Shown: one piece after another, positions 1 to 4,740 of the stretch
How the letters are laid out: every line of letters begins with the position of its first letter
Numbering within the stretch: position 1 is the stretch's first letter
Source: Dehalococcoidia bacterium
GTDB lineage: Bacteria > Chloroflexota > Dehalococcoidia > GIF9 > AB-539-J10
Reading direction: 5' to 3'
Length of the DNA stretch: 7,103 nucleotides
Assembly (NCBI GenBank): GCA_029857995.1
Contig: JAOUFZ010000087.1
Coordinates: 1 to 7,103, forward strand
The notes under the pieces: generated by a model
What the model was told of the DNA's origin: nothing
The model's database searches: none
The model's input: only the letters and a program-made list of their open reading frames with translations
Position numbers and translations under genes: made by a program

Positions 1-16
1 TTGTCCCAGAATAGAT

Positions 17-123
17 ACTTCTATTACTTCTGCCACTTCTACCGCTTCTATCACTTCTATCAGTTCTGCCAGTTCTATCACTTCTACCACTTCTACCACT
101 TCTACCACCCACGTACTTCTATG
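17..123. repeat. Degenerate 9-bp minisatellite (consensus ACTTCTAYC)
   Basis: Ten back-to-back 9-bp units run from 17 to 106. Examples are ACTTCTATT, ACTTCTGCC, ACTTCTACC, GCTTCTATC and AGTTCTATC, and the last three units are identical ACTTCTACC. After an 8-bp interruption an eleventh unit, ACTTCTATG, lies at 115-123. Because 9 is a multiple of 3, several frames stay open through the array. One minus-strand frame would read as Val/Glu/Ile repeats running off the left edge, but I see no ribosome binding site, so I treat the array as non-coding. The array may continue beyond the window. Confidence 0.85.
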
Positions 124-195
124 GTGATTCTAAGTTTCAAGTGCTAGCTTTCTTTTAGCTACACTTTCTAAGTAGAAGCATAGAGCCATAGAAGT
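115..195. repeat. 10-bp inverted repeat beside the minisatellite
   Basis: ACTTCTATGG at 115-124 is the exact reverse complement of CCATAGAAGT at 186-195. The left arm is the last minisatellite unit, so the same 9-bp motif also occurs in the opposite orientation about 60 bp further on. A long-loop hairpin could form. No function is known. Confidence 0.6.
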
Positions 196-290
196 TGGAA
201 CCTGGAACTGGAACAAGGTAGCAAATCTTAAAAGCATCGCATACTTGATTATTAGGTCACAAAACGATGAATTGTTGCCCATGAGAGGTT

Positions 291-296
291 TATAAT
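291..296 (+). promoter_or_regulatory. Possible -10 box for the first gene
   Basis: A perfect TATAAT lies about 50 bp upstream of the chosen start of the plus-strand gene, which would give a leader of roughly 40-45 nt. I see no good -35 box at 16-18 bp. GATGAA lies at the right distance but is a poor match, so this is a tentative call. Confidence 0.35.
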
Positions 297-345
297 AAGG
301 ACGTACGTTATCGGGAGAAGCTATTAACCTACATTGGAAATGCTT

Positions 346-1140
346 ATGACTGACTCTGAGGTAATACATATTGCAGTAGATCCTCCGACCAACCTTGATG
401 CGAACCTCGCAAGAAGTGTGGCAAATGTCATTAACAAGAGCGCTTCCCAGACACGTCTTCTTCTGGCCGGTCAGCTGCCTAAAGTTATTGCCCACTGCGA
501 CAGTATAGAAGCAGCAGAATCCATAATTCGCAATCTACGGAACCTGGGTCTTGTCGCAATTGCATGTAGGGATTCTGAGCTTCGTCAATTTCCACAAACC
601 TTCAAGGCTCAAACACTAGAATTCAGAGGGAAAGAGGTTCTGTTCCGAGACATTGCCGGTCGTGAGAGAAAGATAGTAGAAAACAATGTTTTCCTGGTTC
701 TTGTGGGGAGGATAGAGACTTCCGTTGACGTAGAGACTACAAAGCAAAAGACCAAGTTTAGTTTGCCCAGGACATTGCTCATGGGCGGCATCCCAATCTG
801 GCGAAGGATTGATGAGAAAACCACAACTCAGTCTATTCAGGCTGAGTGTTTCGCCAGGCTCTACGAACGAAAATCACCAGATTTTAGTGTAGACATCCTT
901 CAGCACCACATGAATTATTCGTTCTTAGGGCCAAAAGTAGCTGCGTCCTCTTTCACAAACTTTGGTACCGTTGTTCTGGGACTGCGAGAGGTATTCCCGC
1001 AGGCGATTTTTGATGACAGGCTAGCGAAACCTTCCGTGCTAACCACATCTCTTAGCCAGGTTTGGGAAGGTATTGAGATAAACTGCAAGTTGATTTACTT
1101 GTTCCACGCGGTGACCACCGGTCGACTCTGTAATCCATAG
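346..1140 (+). CDS. Conserved-looking protein of unknown function (264 aa)
   Basis: This is a long open frame with mixed, globular-protein composition. I do not recognise a named domain. The N-terminal third (about residues 5-80) alternates short hydrophobic strands and helices, for example LLLAGQLPKVIAHCDSIEAA and then NLRNLGLVAIACRDSEL. This looks like a small alpha/beta domain. A middle part ends in the basic segment GGIPIWRR, followed by a more helical C-terminal part containing FARLYERKSPDFSVDILQHH. There is no signal peptide or membrane segment, so it is probably cytoplasmic. Three in-frame starts are close together: TTG at 334, ATG at 340 and ATG at 346. I chose 346 because GGAA at 336-339 sits 6 nt before it. 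A GGGAG at 313-317 would suit the TTG only at an unusually long spacing. It is convergent with the next gene, with 105 bp between them. The frame is clearly real; its function is not inferable here. Confidence 0.8.
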   Translation: MTDSEVIHIAVDPPTNLDANLARSVANVINKSASQTRLLLAGQLPKVIAHCDSIEAAESIIRNLRNLGLVAIACRDSELRQFPQTFKAQTLEFRGKEVLFRDIAGRERKIVENNVFLVLVGRIETSVDVETTKQKTKFSLPRTLLMGGIPIWRRIDEKTTTQSIQAECFARLYERKSPDFSVDILQHHMNYSFLGPKVAASSFTNFGTVVLGLREVFPQAIFDDRLAKPSVLTTSLSQVWEGIEINCKLIYLFHAVTTGRLCNP

Positions 1141-1155
1141 GATAACAAATTGGCT

Positions 1156-1169
1156 AATTGTGCACAATT
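1156..1169. other. Perfect 14-bp palindrome between convergent genes
   Basis: AATTGTGCACAATT is self-complementary and lies 15 bp after the stop of the plus-strand gene, in the gap between two convergent genes. It has no loop or T-run, so it does not look like an intrinsic terminator. It has the form of a dimeric-protein binding site, but its position does not suggest which gene it would serve. Confidence 0.4.
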
Positions 1170-1245
1170 TCAACCGTCCACACCTGTAAATGAGACACAA
1201 CTGCAAACGATGTACGGGCTTGCCCATTACTCACACCTATTTAAC

Positions 1246-1668
1246 TCACTCTGGTGGTTGATTTTTGGCTTTTCGCCTTCTCGCTTCCTGATCTTCGGCA
1301 ATTGCTTGCTCTCTAGCCAGATCAGTTTGTCGTCTTGCCTGCTCTCTGGCTAGCTGCGCAGGTTCTTCCTCAATGCGTTTCTCTTTACGCTTAGCCTCTT
1401 TTGCTGCTTGCTCTTTTTGAATCCCTTGCTCTCTAGCCAGATCAGTTTGTCGTCTTGCCTGCTCTCTGGCTAGCTGCGCAGGTTCTTCCTCGATGCGTTT
1501 CTCTTTACGCTCGGCCTCCTTTGCTGCTTGCTCTTTTTGAATCGCCTGCTCTCTAGCCAGATCAGTTTGTCGTCTTGCCTGTTCTCTGGCTAGTTGCGCA
1601 GATTCTTCCTCAATGCGCTTCTCGTCACGCTTGGGCTCTTTTGCTGCTTGATTTTTCTGGTCTCTCAT
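1246..1668 (-). CDS. Charged alpha-helical repeat protein, function unknown (140 aa)
   Basis: The protein is almost entirely Arg, Lys, Glu, Gln and Ala and consists of three 40-residue repeats. A typical unit contains RIEEEPAQLAREQARRQTD and then LAREQAIQKEQ. Each unit can be read as three 11-residue blocks (LAREQARRQTD, LAREQAIQKEQ, AAKEAERKEKR) plus seven residues (IEEEPAQ). That 11-residue periodicity suggests an extended helix or hendecad coiled coil, with a Pro in most units that may kink it. There is no signal peptide, membrane segment or catalytic motif. The start at 1668 is chosen over a longer in-frame extension to 1707 because GGAGGT at 1677-1682 sits 8 nt before it. The C-terminus departs from the repeat (AEDQEARRRKAKNQPPE). 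It could be a structural or scaffolding protein; low-complexity matches in searches would be misleading. The repeat DNA is annotated separately. Confidence 0.75.
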   Translation of the reverse strand: MRDQKNQAAKEPKRDEKRIEEESAQLAREQARRQTDLAREQAIQKEQAAKEAERKEKRIEEEPAQLAREQARRQTDLAREQGIQKEQAAKEAKRKEKRIEEEPAQLAREQARRQTDLAREQAIAEDQEARRRKAKNQPPE

Positions 1669-1669
1669 T
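1311..1669 (-). repeat. Three 120-bp tandem repeats inside the helical repeat gene
   Basis: Copies start at 1311, 1431 and 1551 with exact 120-bp spacing. Copies one and two differ at only about six of 120 positions by my hand count. The third, which carries the N-terminus, is more diverged toward its right end but shares its first 30 bases exactly with the others. Within each copy CTAGCCAG (first at 1313-1320) and CTGGCTAG (first at 1346-1353) form an 8-bp inverted repeat. They encode two LARE segments using different synonymous Leu and Ala codons. The near-identity indicates recent duplication or gene conversion, and copy number probably varies between strains. Confidence 0.9.
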
Positions 1670-1721
1670 GTCTCCCACCTCCAAACATTAGATAATCGTG
1701 AAACCAATCATGAATCACTAC

Positions 1722-1738
1722 AAACTTGGGGTAAGTTT
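1722..1738. other. 6-bp inverted repeat upstream of the helical repeat gene
   Basis: AAACTT and AAGTTT flank a 5-nt GGGGT loop, about 54 bp upstream of the start at 1668. There is no T-run on either side, so it is not a convincing terminator for the membrane protein gene upstream. It could be an operator or a leader hairpin. The evidence is only the symmetry. Confidence 0.3.
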
Positions 1739-1841
1739 ACGAAACTCCAGTCCATTCTGCAAGATTATCATCAGATGCACTTTCTGACGGAATGTTGCCC
1801 AGGAAGATGGCTTCTCTCTAGTGATACAGTTTTGCGTTGCA

Positions 1842-2255
1842 CTACAAGCCACAGCTAAGAAAACTGGCCCCGAGCAGAATTAGTATAAGAACGACCGCCA
1901 CGACACCAGCGAGAACTGACGCCAAAAGCGTTATGAGAAGACCTTTGCCGTAGCTGGTCCCGAAGATCGCCTTCACCACAAGTGAGTCGATAAGCCATGC
2001 TCCGATTGTGCTGAGAATAGCACCTACCACAAGAAAGGGACTGAAAAGGAGGCCAAGCACGAATGAAACGGCTGCGCCAGCGAGCGAGCCTAGAAAGGTA
2101 GCTGCCAAAGCCTTCCCAAACGTGGCATTCTCAACCTTAACTATCTTCGCCGCCAATAACGTGAACGCAGATAGAACAAAGAACGTTATAATTATTATTA
2201 TTACGATAACGATACCGCCTGCTATGGCCACGGCACTCAATAACCAATCTATCAT
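1842..2255 (-). CDS. Small integral membrane protein with an internal duplication (137 aa)
   Basis: Nearly the whole sequence is hydrophobic, with about four membrane-spanning helices: residues around 5-36, 50-72, 75-95 and 105-133. There are no long soluble loops. The protein looks like a twofold repeat. The first half has KIVKVENATFGKAL followed by ATFLGSLAGAAV, and the second has KAIFGTSYGKGL followed by ITLLASVLAGVV. The shared pattern is a Lys, then (T/S)(F/Y)GK(A/G)L, then a small-residue helix ending in LAG. This is typical of small uncharacterised membrane proteins made by duplication of a two-helix unit. It has no lipobox and no recognisable transport or enzyme motif. The ATG at 2255 is supported by AGGAGG-type pairing (GGAGGT, 2265-2270) 9 nt upstream. 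It shares the strand of its neighbours but is separated by 173 and 520 bp, so it is probably transcribed alone. I do not recognise a named family. Confidence 0.82.
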   Translation of the reverse strand: MIDWLLSAVAIAGGIVIVIIIIITFFVLSAFTLLAAKIVKVENATFGKALAATFLGSLAGAAVSFVLGLLFSPFLVVGAILSTIGAWLIDSLVVKAIFGTSYGKGLLITLLASVLAGVVAVVLILILLGASFLSCGL

Positions 2256-2775
2256 TAGGTCACTACCTCCTTATCATAATCATGTTACCTTTCTCTTCTC
2301 ACTAGGCGGGTTTCGTTGTTTCGTTAGGATGCCATATTTGCATGCTGACTGCCTCTCTAACATTGCATCTCATAGTTCGTGTAGATTTGTCGGCACTTTT
2401 TCAAATAAGCGTAACATAGCTATCAAGGTAGAAACAAGAGCAGTCGCGGCGGCTAAGGTATCAATCCCCTTTTCTCGGAGAAAAGGCTCGGAATAGTCGT
2501 TCGAGGTCTGCCTGTCAGGTTTAAGCAGACGAGGCTCTGAGCAAAGTCTCACATGTCGTCATATGCAAGGACTGCAGGTAAGTCTCAGGTGCGTGTACTG
2601 CTAGCCAATAATACTGACGATTGTGTACTAATGAAAATGTCGTTAGTCTTTCGCGATGGCTAAGGTGTTTTACCAGCGAGTTGAGATAGGGAGTATGTTT
2701 CGTTCTGGTGGGATTATTGCAGACCCTGCCGAGTTGCTCTACGCCAGCTAACATAAGTGAGGCAGATTGCCCTCA
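2256..2775. other. Gene-free interval with one strong palindrome
   Basis: About 520 bp between the membrane protein gene and the MarR gene contain no frame I would defend. Short frames on both strands lack ribosome binding sites and have unusual composition. The clearest structure is a perfect 19-bp palindrome at 2468-2486, CCTTTTCTC-G-GAGAAAAGG, which could form a hairpin or bind a dimeric protein. It is not followed by a clean T-run on either strand. I see no tRNA or intact insertion sequence. A decayed gene remains possible. Confidence 0.5.
2758..2775 (-). terminator. Stem-loop directly after the MarR gene, weak terminator candidate
   Basis: Read on the minus strand, the bases right after the MarR stop codon are TGAGGGCAATCTGCCTCA. 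They form a 7-bp stem with one bulged G and a 3-nt loop. The downstream sequence CTTATGTT is only mildly T-rich, so this could be a mRNA-end-stabilising hairpin rather than a true intrinsic terminator. Confidence 0.35.
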
Positions 2776-3366
2776 TCATATGGTCTTCTTCTTTCTACTA
2801 CCCTGACGTTTGGCTTCAAGAGTGGAGAGCGACTCGTACTTGGCCGCCTGTTTCATGAGCTGGGCCATGTTTTCCATCTCACTTCTCTTCACTTCCTCTG
2901 CAACCTCTCCAGAACCGAGATAATCATACGTCTTGTCTCTTAGCGTTTCCAGCAGCTTGATGAAGGTACGTTTATCTTTATCCGATAGTGGCGCTAGGAT
3001 TTCCTGGATGAGCTCCCAGCCCGCTACACTTGCCACTACATAGGCCTTCTCCGCTTTGCTGGTGATAGTCAGAAATACTGTCCTGCGGTCCTTTCTGTCT
3101 CTTACGCGTTTGACCAGACCAGCTTTGACCATGCGGTCGATTATCATACTGACGCTGTTCACGCTAAGGTCTAACCACCTGGCCACGTCGGTTGGCCTTA
3201 CGGGACCATCGATGTGTCTGATGGCCATAAGCACTGCATGTCGCTCCGTAGTGAGCCCGTACTTACTAAATACTAGGTCCTCACACCTCGAAACCAGGTT
3301 GGGGACTTGACGCAGGAGGAGCCACGCCCCCTTATCTAGATCTTTGAATCTGAACTTTATCGGCAT
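2776..3366 (-). CDS. MarR-family transcriptional regulator with charged C-terminal extension
   Basis: This is a 196-residue winged-helix DNA-binding protein expected to act as a dimer on palindromic operators. The N-terminal helix (residues about 8-36) is the dimerisation region. LTTERHAVLMAIRHIDG (38-54) begins the winged helix. The recognition helix lies around LSVNSVSMIIDRMVKAGLV (67-85). The wing carries the hallmark DRKDRR at 90-95, followed by VFLTIT. The family is usually near 140-150 residues; here a further 45 or so extend past the dimer domain, rich in Lys, Glu and Met and ending SRKKKTI. This tail may add a coiled coil or extra DNA contacts. The ATG at 3366 has AGAAGGAG 6 nt upstream. 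A promoter and repeated operator-like boxes lie just upstream, so autoregulation is likely. The ligand and the target genes are not evident. The RidA unit upstream is one candidate target. Confidence 0.93.
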   Translation of the reverse strand: MPIKFRFKDLDKGAWLLLRQVPNLVSRCEDLVFSKYGLTTERHAVLMAIRHIDGPVRPTDVARWLDLSVNSVSMIIDRMVKAGLVKRVRDRKDRRTVFLTITSKAEKAYVVASVAGWELIQEILAPLSDKDKRTFIKLLETLRDKTYDYLGSGEVAEEVKRSEMENMAQLMKQAAKYESLSTLEAKRQGSRKKKTI

Positions 3367-3419
3367 ATTTATCTCCTTCTATTATTTCGTTAGTTCTTTA
3401 CTCGCTCGGGAAATTCTGT

Positions 3420-3448
3420 ATTGTAACAACTTTTACTATTTGCAACAA
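3420..3448 (-). promoter_or_regulatory. Probable sigma-70-type promoter of the MarR gene
   Basis: On the minus strand TTGTTG (3448-3443) and TACAAT (3425-3420) are separated by exactly 17 bp. The -10 matches five of six consensus bases. Transcription would start near 3413, leaving a leader of about 47 nt before the ATG at 3366. TTGTAACAA and TTGCAACAA boxes overlap the two promoter elements, as expected for a repressor site. Confidence 0.55.
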
Positions 3449-3518
3449 GTCAAGGTATCTCGGTAACAATTTCTTCCACATCCTTCAATTCAGGCAACAC
3501 AGGCCTGTTTTGTTACCT
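3421..3518. promoter_or_regulatory. Array of TTGTAACAA-like boxes, probable MarR operators
   Basis: Similar 9-mers recur: TTGTAACAA (3421-3429), TTGCAACAA (3440-3448), CGGTAACAA (3461-3469) and a weaker AGGCAACAC (3492-3500). There is also an inverted TTGTTACCT (3510-3518). The first three are 19 and 21 bp apart, close to two helical turns, so bound proteins would lie on the same face. GGTAACAA at 3462-3469 and TTGTTACC at 3510-3517 are an exact 8-bp inverted repeat. Autoregulation by the adjacent MarR protein is the simplest reading; this is an inference. Confidence 0.45.
3495..3512. promoter_or_regulatory. 18-bp near-perfect palindrome, operator candidate
   Basis: CAACACAGGCCTGTTTTG pairs at eight of nine positions and has a perfect 10-bp core, ACAGGCCTGT (3499-3508). 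The length and symmetry fit sites bound by MarR dimers. It lies about 130 bp upstream of the MarR start codon, inside the region of repeated boxes, so it may be a second class of site or an upstream operator. Confidence 0.4.
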
Positions 3519-3530
3519 CACTACACAAAA

Positions 3531-3593
3531 TGACGAATTGTTTGGTCACTTTTCGTCAAATGTGACATTGAGTTGACGTCGGGATGTCGACGT
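3531..3593. other. Two further inverted repeats upstream of the MarR gene
   Basis: TGACGAA at 3531-3537 is the reverse complement of TTCGTCA at 3552-3558. Then ACGTCG at 3576-3581 pairs with CGACGT at 3588-3593 across a 6-nt loop. TGACG recurs in both orientations through this stretch. No gene reads out of this region on the plus strand, so the sites could act on MarR transcription or be unrelated hairpins. Confidence 0.3.
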
Positions 3594-3617
3594 GCGCTTA
3601 TATGTGGGAGGATTATT

Positions 3618-3643
3618 ATCCCATTTGTGGTGTCGCAATAACA
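3618..3643 (+). repeat. Left copy of a 19-bp dispersed repeat with fused 13-bp element
   Basis: TTGTGGTGTCGCAATAACA at 3625-3643 matches 18 of 19 bases with a second copy at 4657-4675 in the same orientation. The overlapping 13-mer ATCCCATTTGTGG (3618-3630) is the reverse complement, at 12 of 13 positions, of the sequence beside the other copy. TTGTG-GTGT-CGCAA can form a small hairpin using one G-T pair. ATCCCA at 3618 and TGGGAT about 30 nt on form an outer 6-bp inverted repeat. The element lies just beyond the stop of the RidA-family gene, so it may also act at its mRNA end. Confidence 0.65.
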
Positions 3644-3661
3644 TCATCTGGGATCACTCCA

Positions 3662-4087
3662 TTAGTCGATCACAGCCATTGCGTTAATTTCCAGAAGACA
3701 GCGGGGATCCGTTGCCAGCTGCATAACCTGAACAGTAGTTGTTGTTGGCTTATTCTCGCCCATAACCTCGTTCCATACCTTGTTCAGGATATCCTGCTGG
3801 GAAAGATCCGTAAGGAAACGATTTGCCACCACGAGATCGGCGAATGTGGCGCCAACTGATTCAAGCCCCTTCCTCAGATTTTCCAGTGTCTCCCGTGCCT
3901 GTCCTTCCATATCCGTGGGCATGGATTCAAACTCTTCGGGGATATGAGGATGGCTGTGATATACCGGTGCGGCTGTGACCCCGGCGAGAAATACTTGAGT
4001 TCCCCCGGTAACTTTAATGGCAGGGGCATAGGGCATCCAGACATCAGGGGCGTCAGGCCAGTGAATGCGTTCGATCTTTTTTGTCAT
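3662..4087 (-). CDS. RidA (YjgF/UK114) family protein lacking the catalytic Arg
   Basis: This is a 141-residue protein of the trimeric Rid fold. Classical RidA hydrolyses reactive enamines and imines such as 2-aminoacrylate. Family signatures are visible: YAPAIKVTGGTQVFLAG (20-36), the helix GQARETLENLRKGLESVGA (62-80), DLVVANRFLTD (84-94), the Asn at 102 matching the E. coli active-site Asn, and LLEINAMAV (131-139) at the C-terminal strand. In classical RidA an Arg stands in a motif like PxRxxVxV. Here the equivalent is KPTTTTVQV, with Thr116 by my hand alignment, so the usual deaminase activity is doubtful. This places it among the Rid subfamilies without that Arg. A His-rich insert, YHSHPHIPEEF (43-53), makes it longer than the typical 125-130 residues. 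The ATG at 4087 has AAAGGAGG 5 nt upstream. The TIGR04076-type gene lies 79 bp upstream on the same strand, so the two are probably cotranscribed. Confidence 0.9.
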   Translation of the reverse strand: MTKKIERIHWPDAPDVWMPYAPAIKVTGGTQVFLAGVTAAPVYHSHPHIPEEFESMPTDMEGQARETLENLRKGLESVGATFADLVVANRFLTDLSQQDILNKVWNEVMGENKPTTTTVQVMQLATDPRCLLEINAMAVID

Positions 4088-4166
4088 TCTCTCCTCCTTT
4101 CAGACCCGTTGGTTGGGCTATATTCACTTACTCACAGCTTGGTCTAAGTCTACTCGCGATTACCTG

Positions 4167-4424
4167 CTAAGGCGAGGTGCGCCTGAGTTCAAACACCACC
4201 GGATTTTCTGGGTCAGGACAGGCAACAATAGCCTTGTCTTTTTCCTTTTCCCAGGGGAACGAGCCACCGAATTGCAGGACTCGGATAGAAGGGAAAAGTG
4301 AGCAATAAGCCGCTGAACAATGGTTGGGGGGAGTCTTTCCCGACACGACAAACTCATCACCAACCTTGTATTGAGCCTCGCAAATCCCCTTCTGAGATAT
4401 TACCTTAGCAATCACATCATGCAT
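4167..4424 (-). CDS. TIGR04076-family small Cys-containing protein (85 aa)
   Basis: I recognise the small, function-unknown family TIGR04076. Its features here are KVGDEFVVSGKTPPNHC (20-36), RVLQFGGSFPWE (48-59) and ACPDPENPVVFELRR (68-82). Cys15, Cys36 and Cys69 sit at places where the family usually keeps cysteines, and Cys41 is an extra one. They may bind a metal or a cofactor, although the family's biochemistry is not established to my knowledge. The protein is cytoplasmic with no signal or membrane segment, and its length is near normal for the family. The ATG at 4424 follows AGGAGGTT by about 4 nt. It is the first gene of a probable two-gene unit with the RidA-family gene, reading from an extended -10 promoter about 115 bp upstream of the start. 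Confidence 0.88.
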   Translation of the reverse strand: MHDVIAKVISQKGICEAQYKVGDEFVVSGKTPPNHCSAAYCSLFPSIRVLQFGGSFPWEKEKDKAIVACPDPENPVVFELRRTSP

Positions 4425-4508
4425 CTTAACCTCCTGTTTGCCTAATTACATACCAATCGTACGACCAGCTAACTGGCGATAGAAGACATGCTCGAGCTGG
4501 GTCCTCTT

Positions 4509-4526
4509 ACACGCAATTCTGCGTGT
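4509..4526 (-). other. Leader hairpin ahead of the TIGR04076-RidA unit
   Basis: ACACGCA and TGCGTGT form a perfect 7-bp stem around a 4-nt loop. If the promoter at 4538-4546 is right, the hairpin starts about 5-6 nt from the 5' end of the mRNA. A 5'-terminal stem-loop of this kind can protect mRNA from decay. It could also be an operator overlapping the start of transcription. There is no T-run, so it is not a terminator. Confidence 0.45.
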
Positions 4527-4537
4527 TTCGGTACTTA

Positions 4538-4546
4538 ATTATACCA
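4538..4546 (-). promoter_or_regulatory. Extended -10 promoter of the TIGR04076-RidA unit
   Basis: The minus strand reads TGGTATAAT, a perfect TATAAT preceded by the TGn extension. No good -35 is seen at 17 bp, which fits the extended -10 class, where the -35 is less needed. The predicted start is near 4531, giving a leader of about 107 nt that contains the hairpin at 4509-4526 and the AGGAGG site of the first gene. Confidence 0.6.
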
Positions 4547-4644
4547 CTCACTAACTCAGTGAAGTTTGAGGATAGCTTGAGGCTTTGTCGGAGGATTGAA
4601 CATTCCGCTGTTTTGTGGAATCAGCTACCAACCATGTGCCATCT

Positions 4645-4675
4645 CCACAAACGGGATTGCGGTGTCGCAATAACA
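4645..4675 (+). repeat. Right copy of the dispersed repeat with fused 13-bp element
   Basis: TTGCGGTGTCGCAATAACA at 4657-4675 matches the left copy at 3625-3643 with one difference. The adjoining CCACAAACGGGAT (4645-4657) is the 13-mer found inverted in the left copy. TTGCG-GTGT-CGCAA forms a perfect 5-bp hairpin here; the one base that differs between the copies (C or T) keeps pairing possible through a G-T pair. The copy lies 66 bp beyond the stop of the lipoprotein gene. The rest of the 316-bp gap between that gene and the TIGR04076 gene holds only the promoter and leader described above. Confidence 0.65.
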
Positions 4676-4740
4676 CAGAACTTTTGCCGTTTAGGGTCCG
4701 TGTTTAATGTGGCACGGTCACAGCCCCAACTGCCCTAGTC

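Noticed and set aside
1..106. Minus-strand frame of Val/Glu/Ile repeats, and plus-strand Thr/Ser repeats, through the 9-bp array
   Set aside because: Several frames are open simply because the repeat unit is a multiple of three. There is no ribosome binding site and no protein-like flank inside the window.
2463..2490. Similarity of the 2468 palindrome region (minus strand) to 6492-6520 through CTTTTCTC and GGGGATTG
   Set aside because: The two 8-mers have different spacing in the two places and simple composition, so chance similarity is likely.
2370..2552. 60-codon minus-strand frame with a hydrophobic stretch
   Set aside because: It needs a GTG start without a ribosome binding site and runs through the 19-bp palindrome. 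It is probably a chance frame.
2521..2754. 77-codon minus-strand frame after the MarR gene
   Set aside because: No ribosome binding site, no recognisable motif and irregular composition. A decayed gene cannot be excluded, but I cannot support one.
3584..3859. 91-codon plus-strand frame starting near GTGGGAGGA
   Set aside because: It runs antisense through the well-supported RidA-family gene and has no protein-like character.
4085..4170. Separate promoter for the RidA-family gene in the 79-bp gap
   Set aside because: TTAGAC and AATATA are 17 bp apart on the minus strand, but the -10 matches consensus at only three of six positions.
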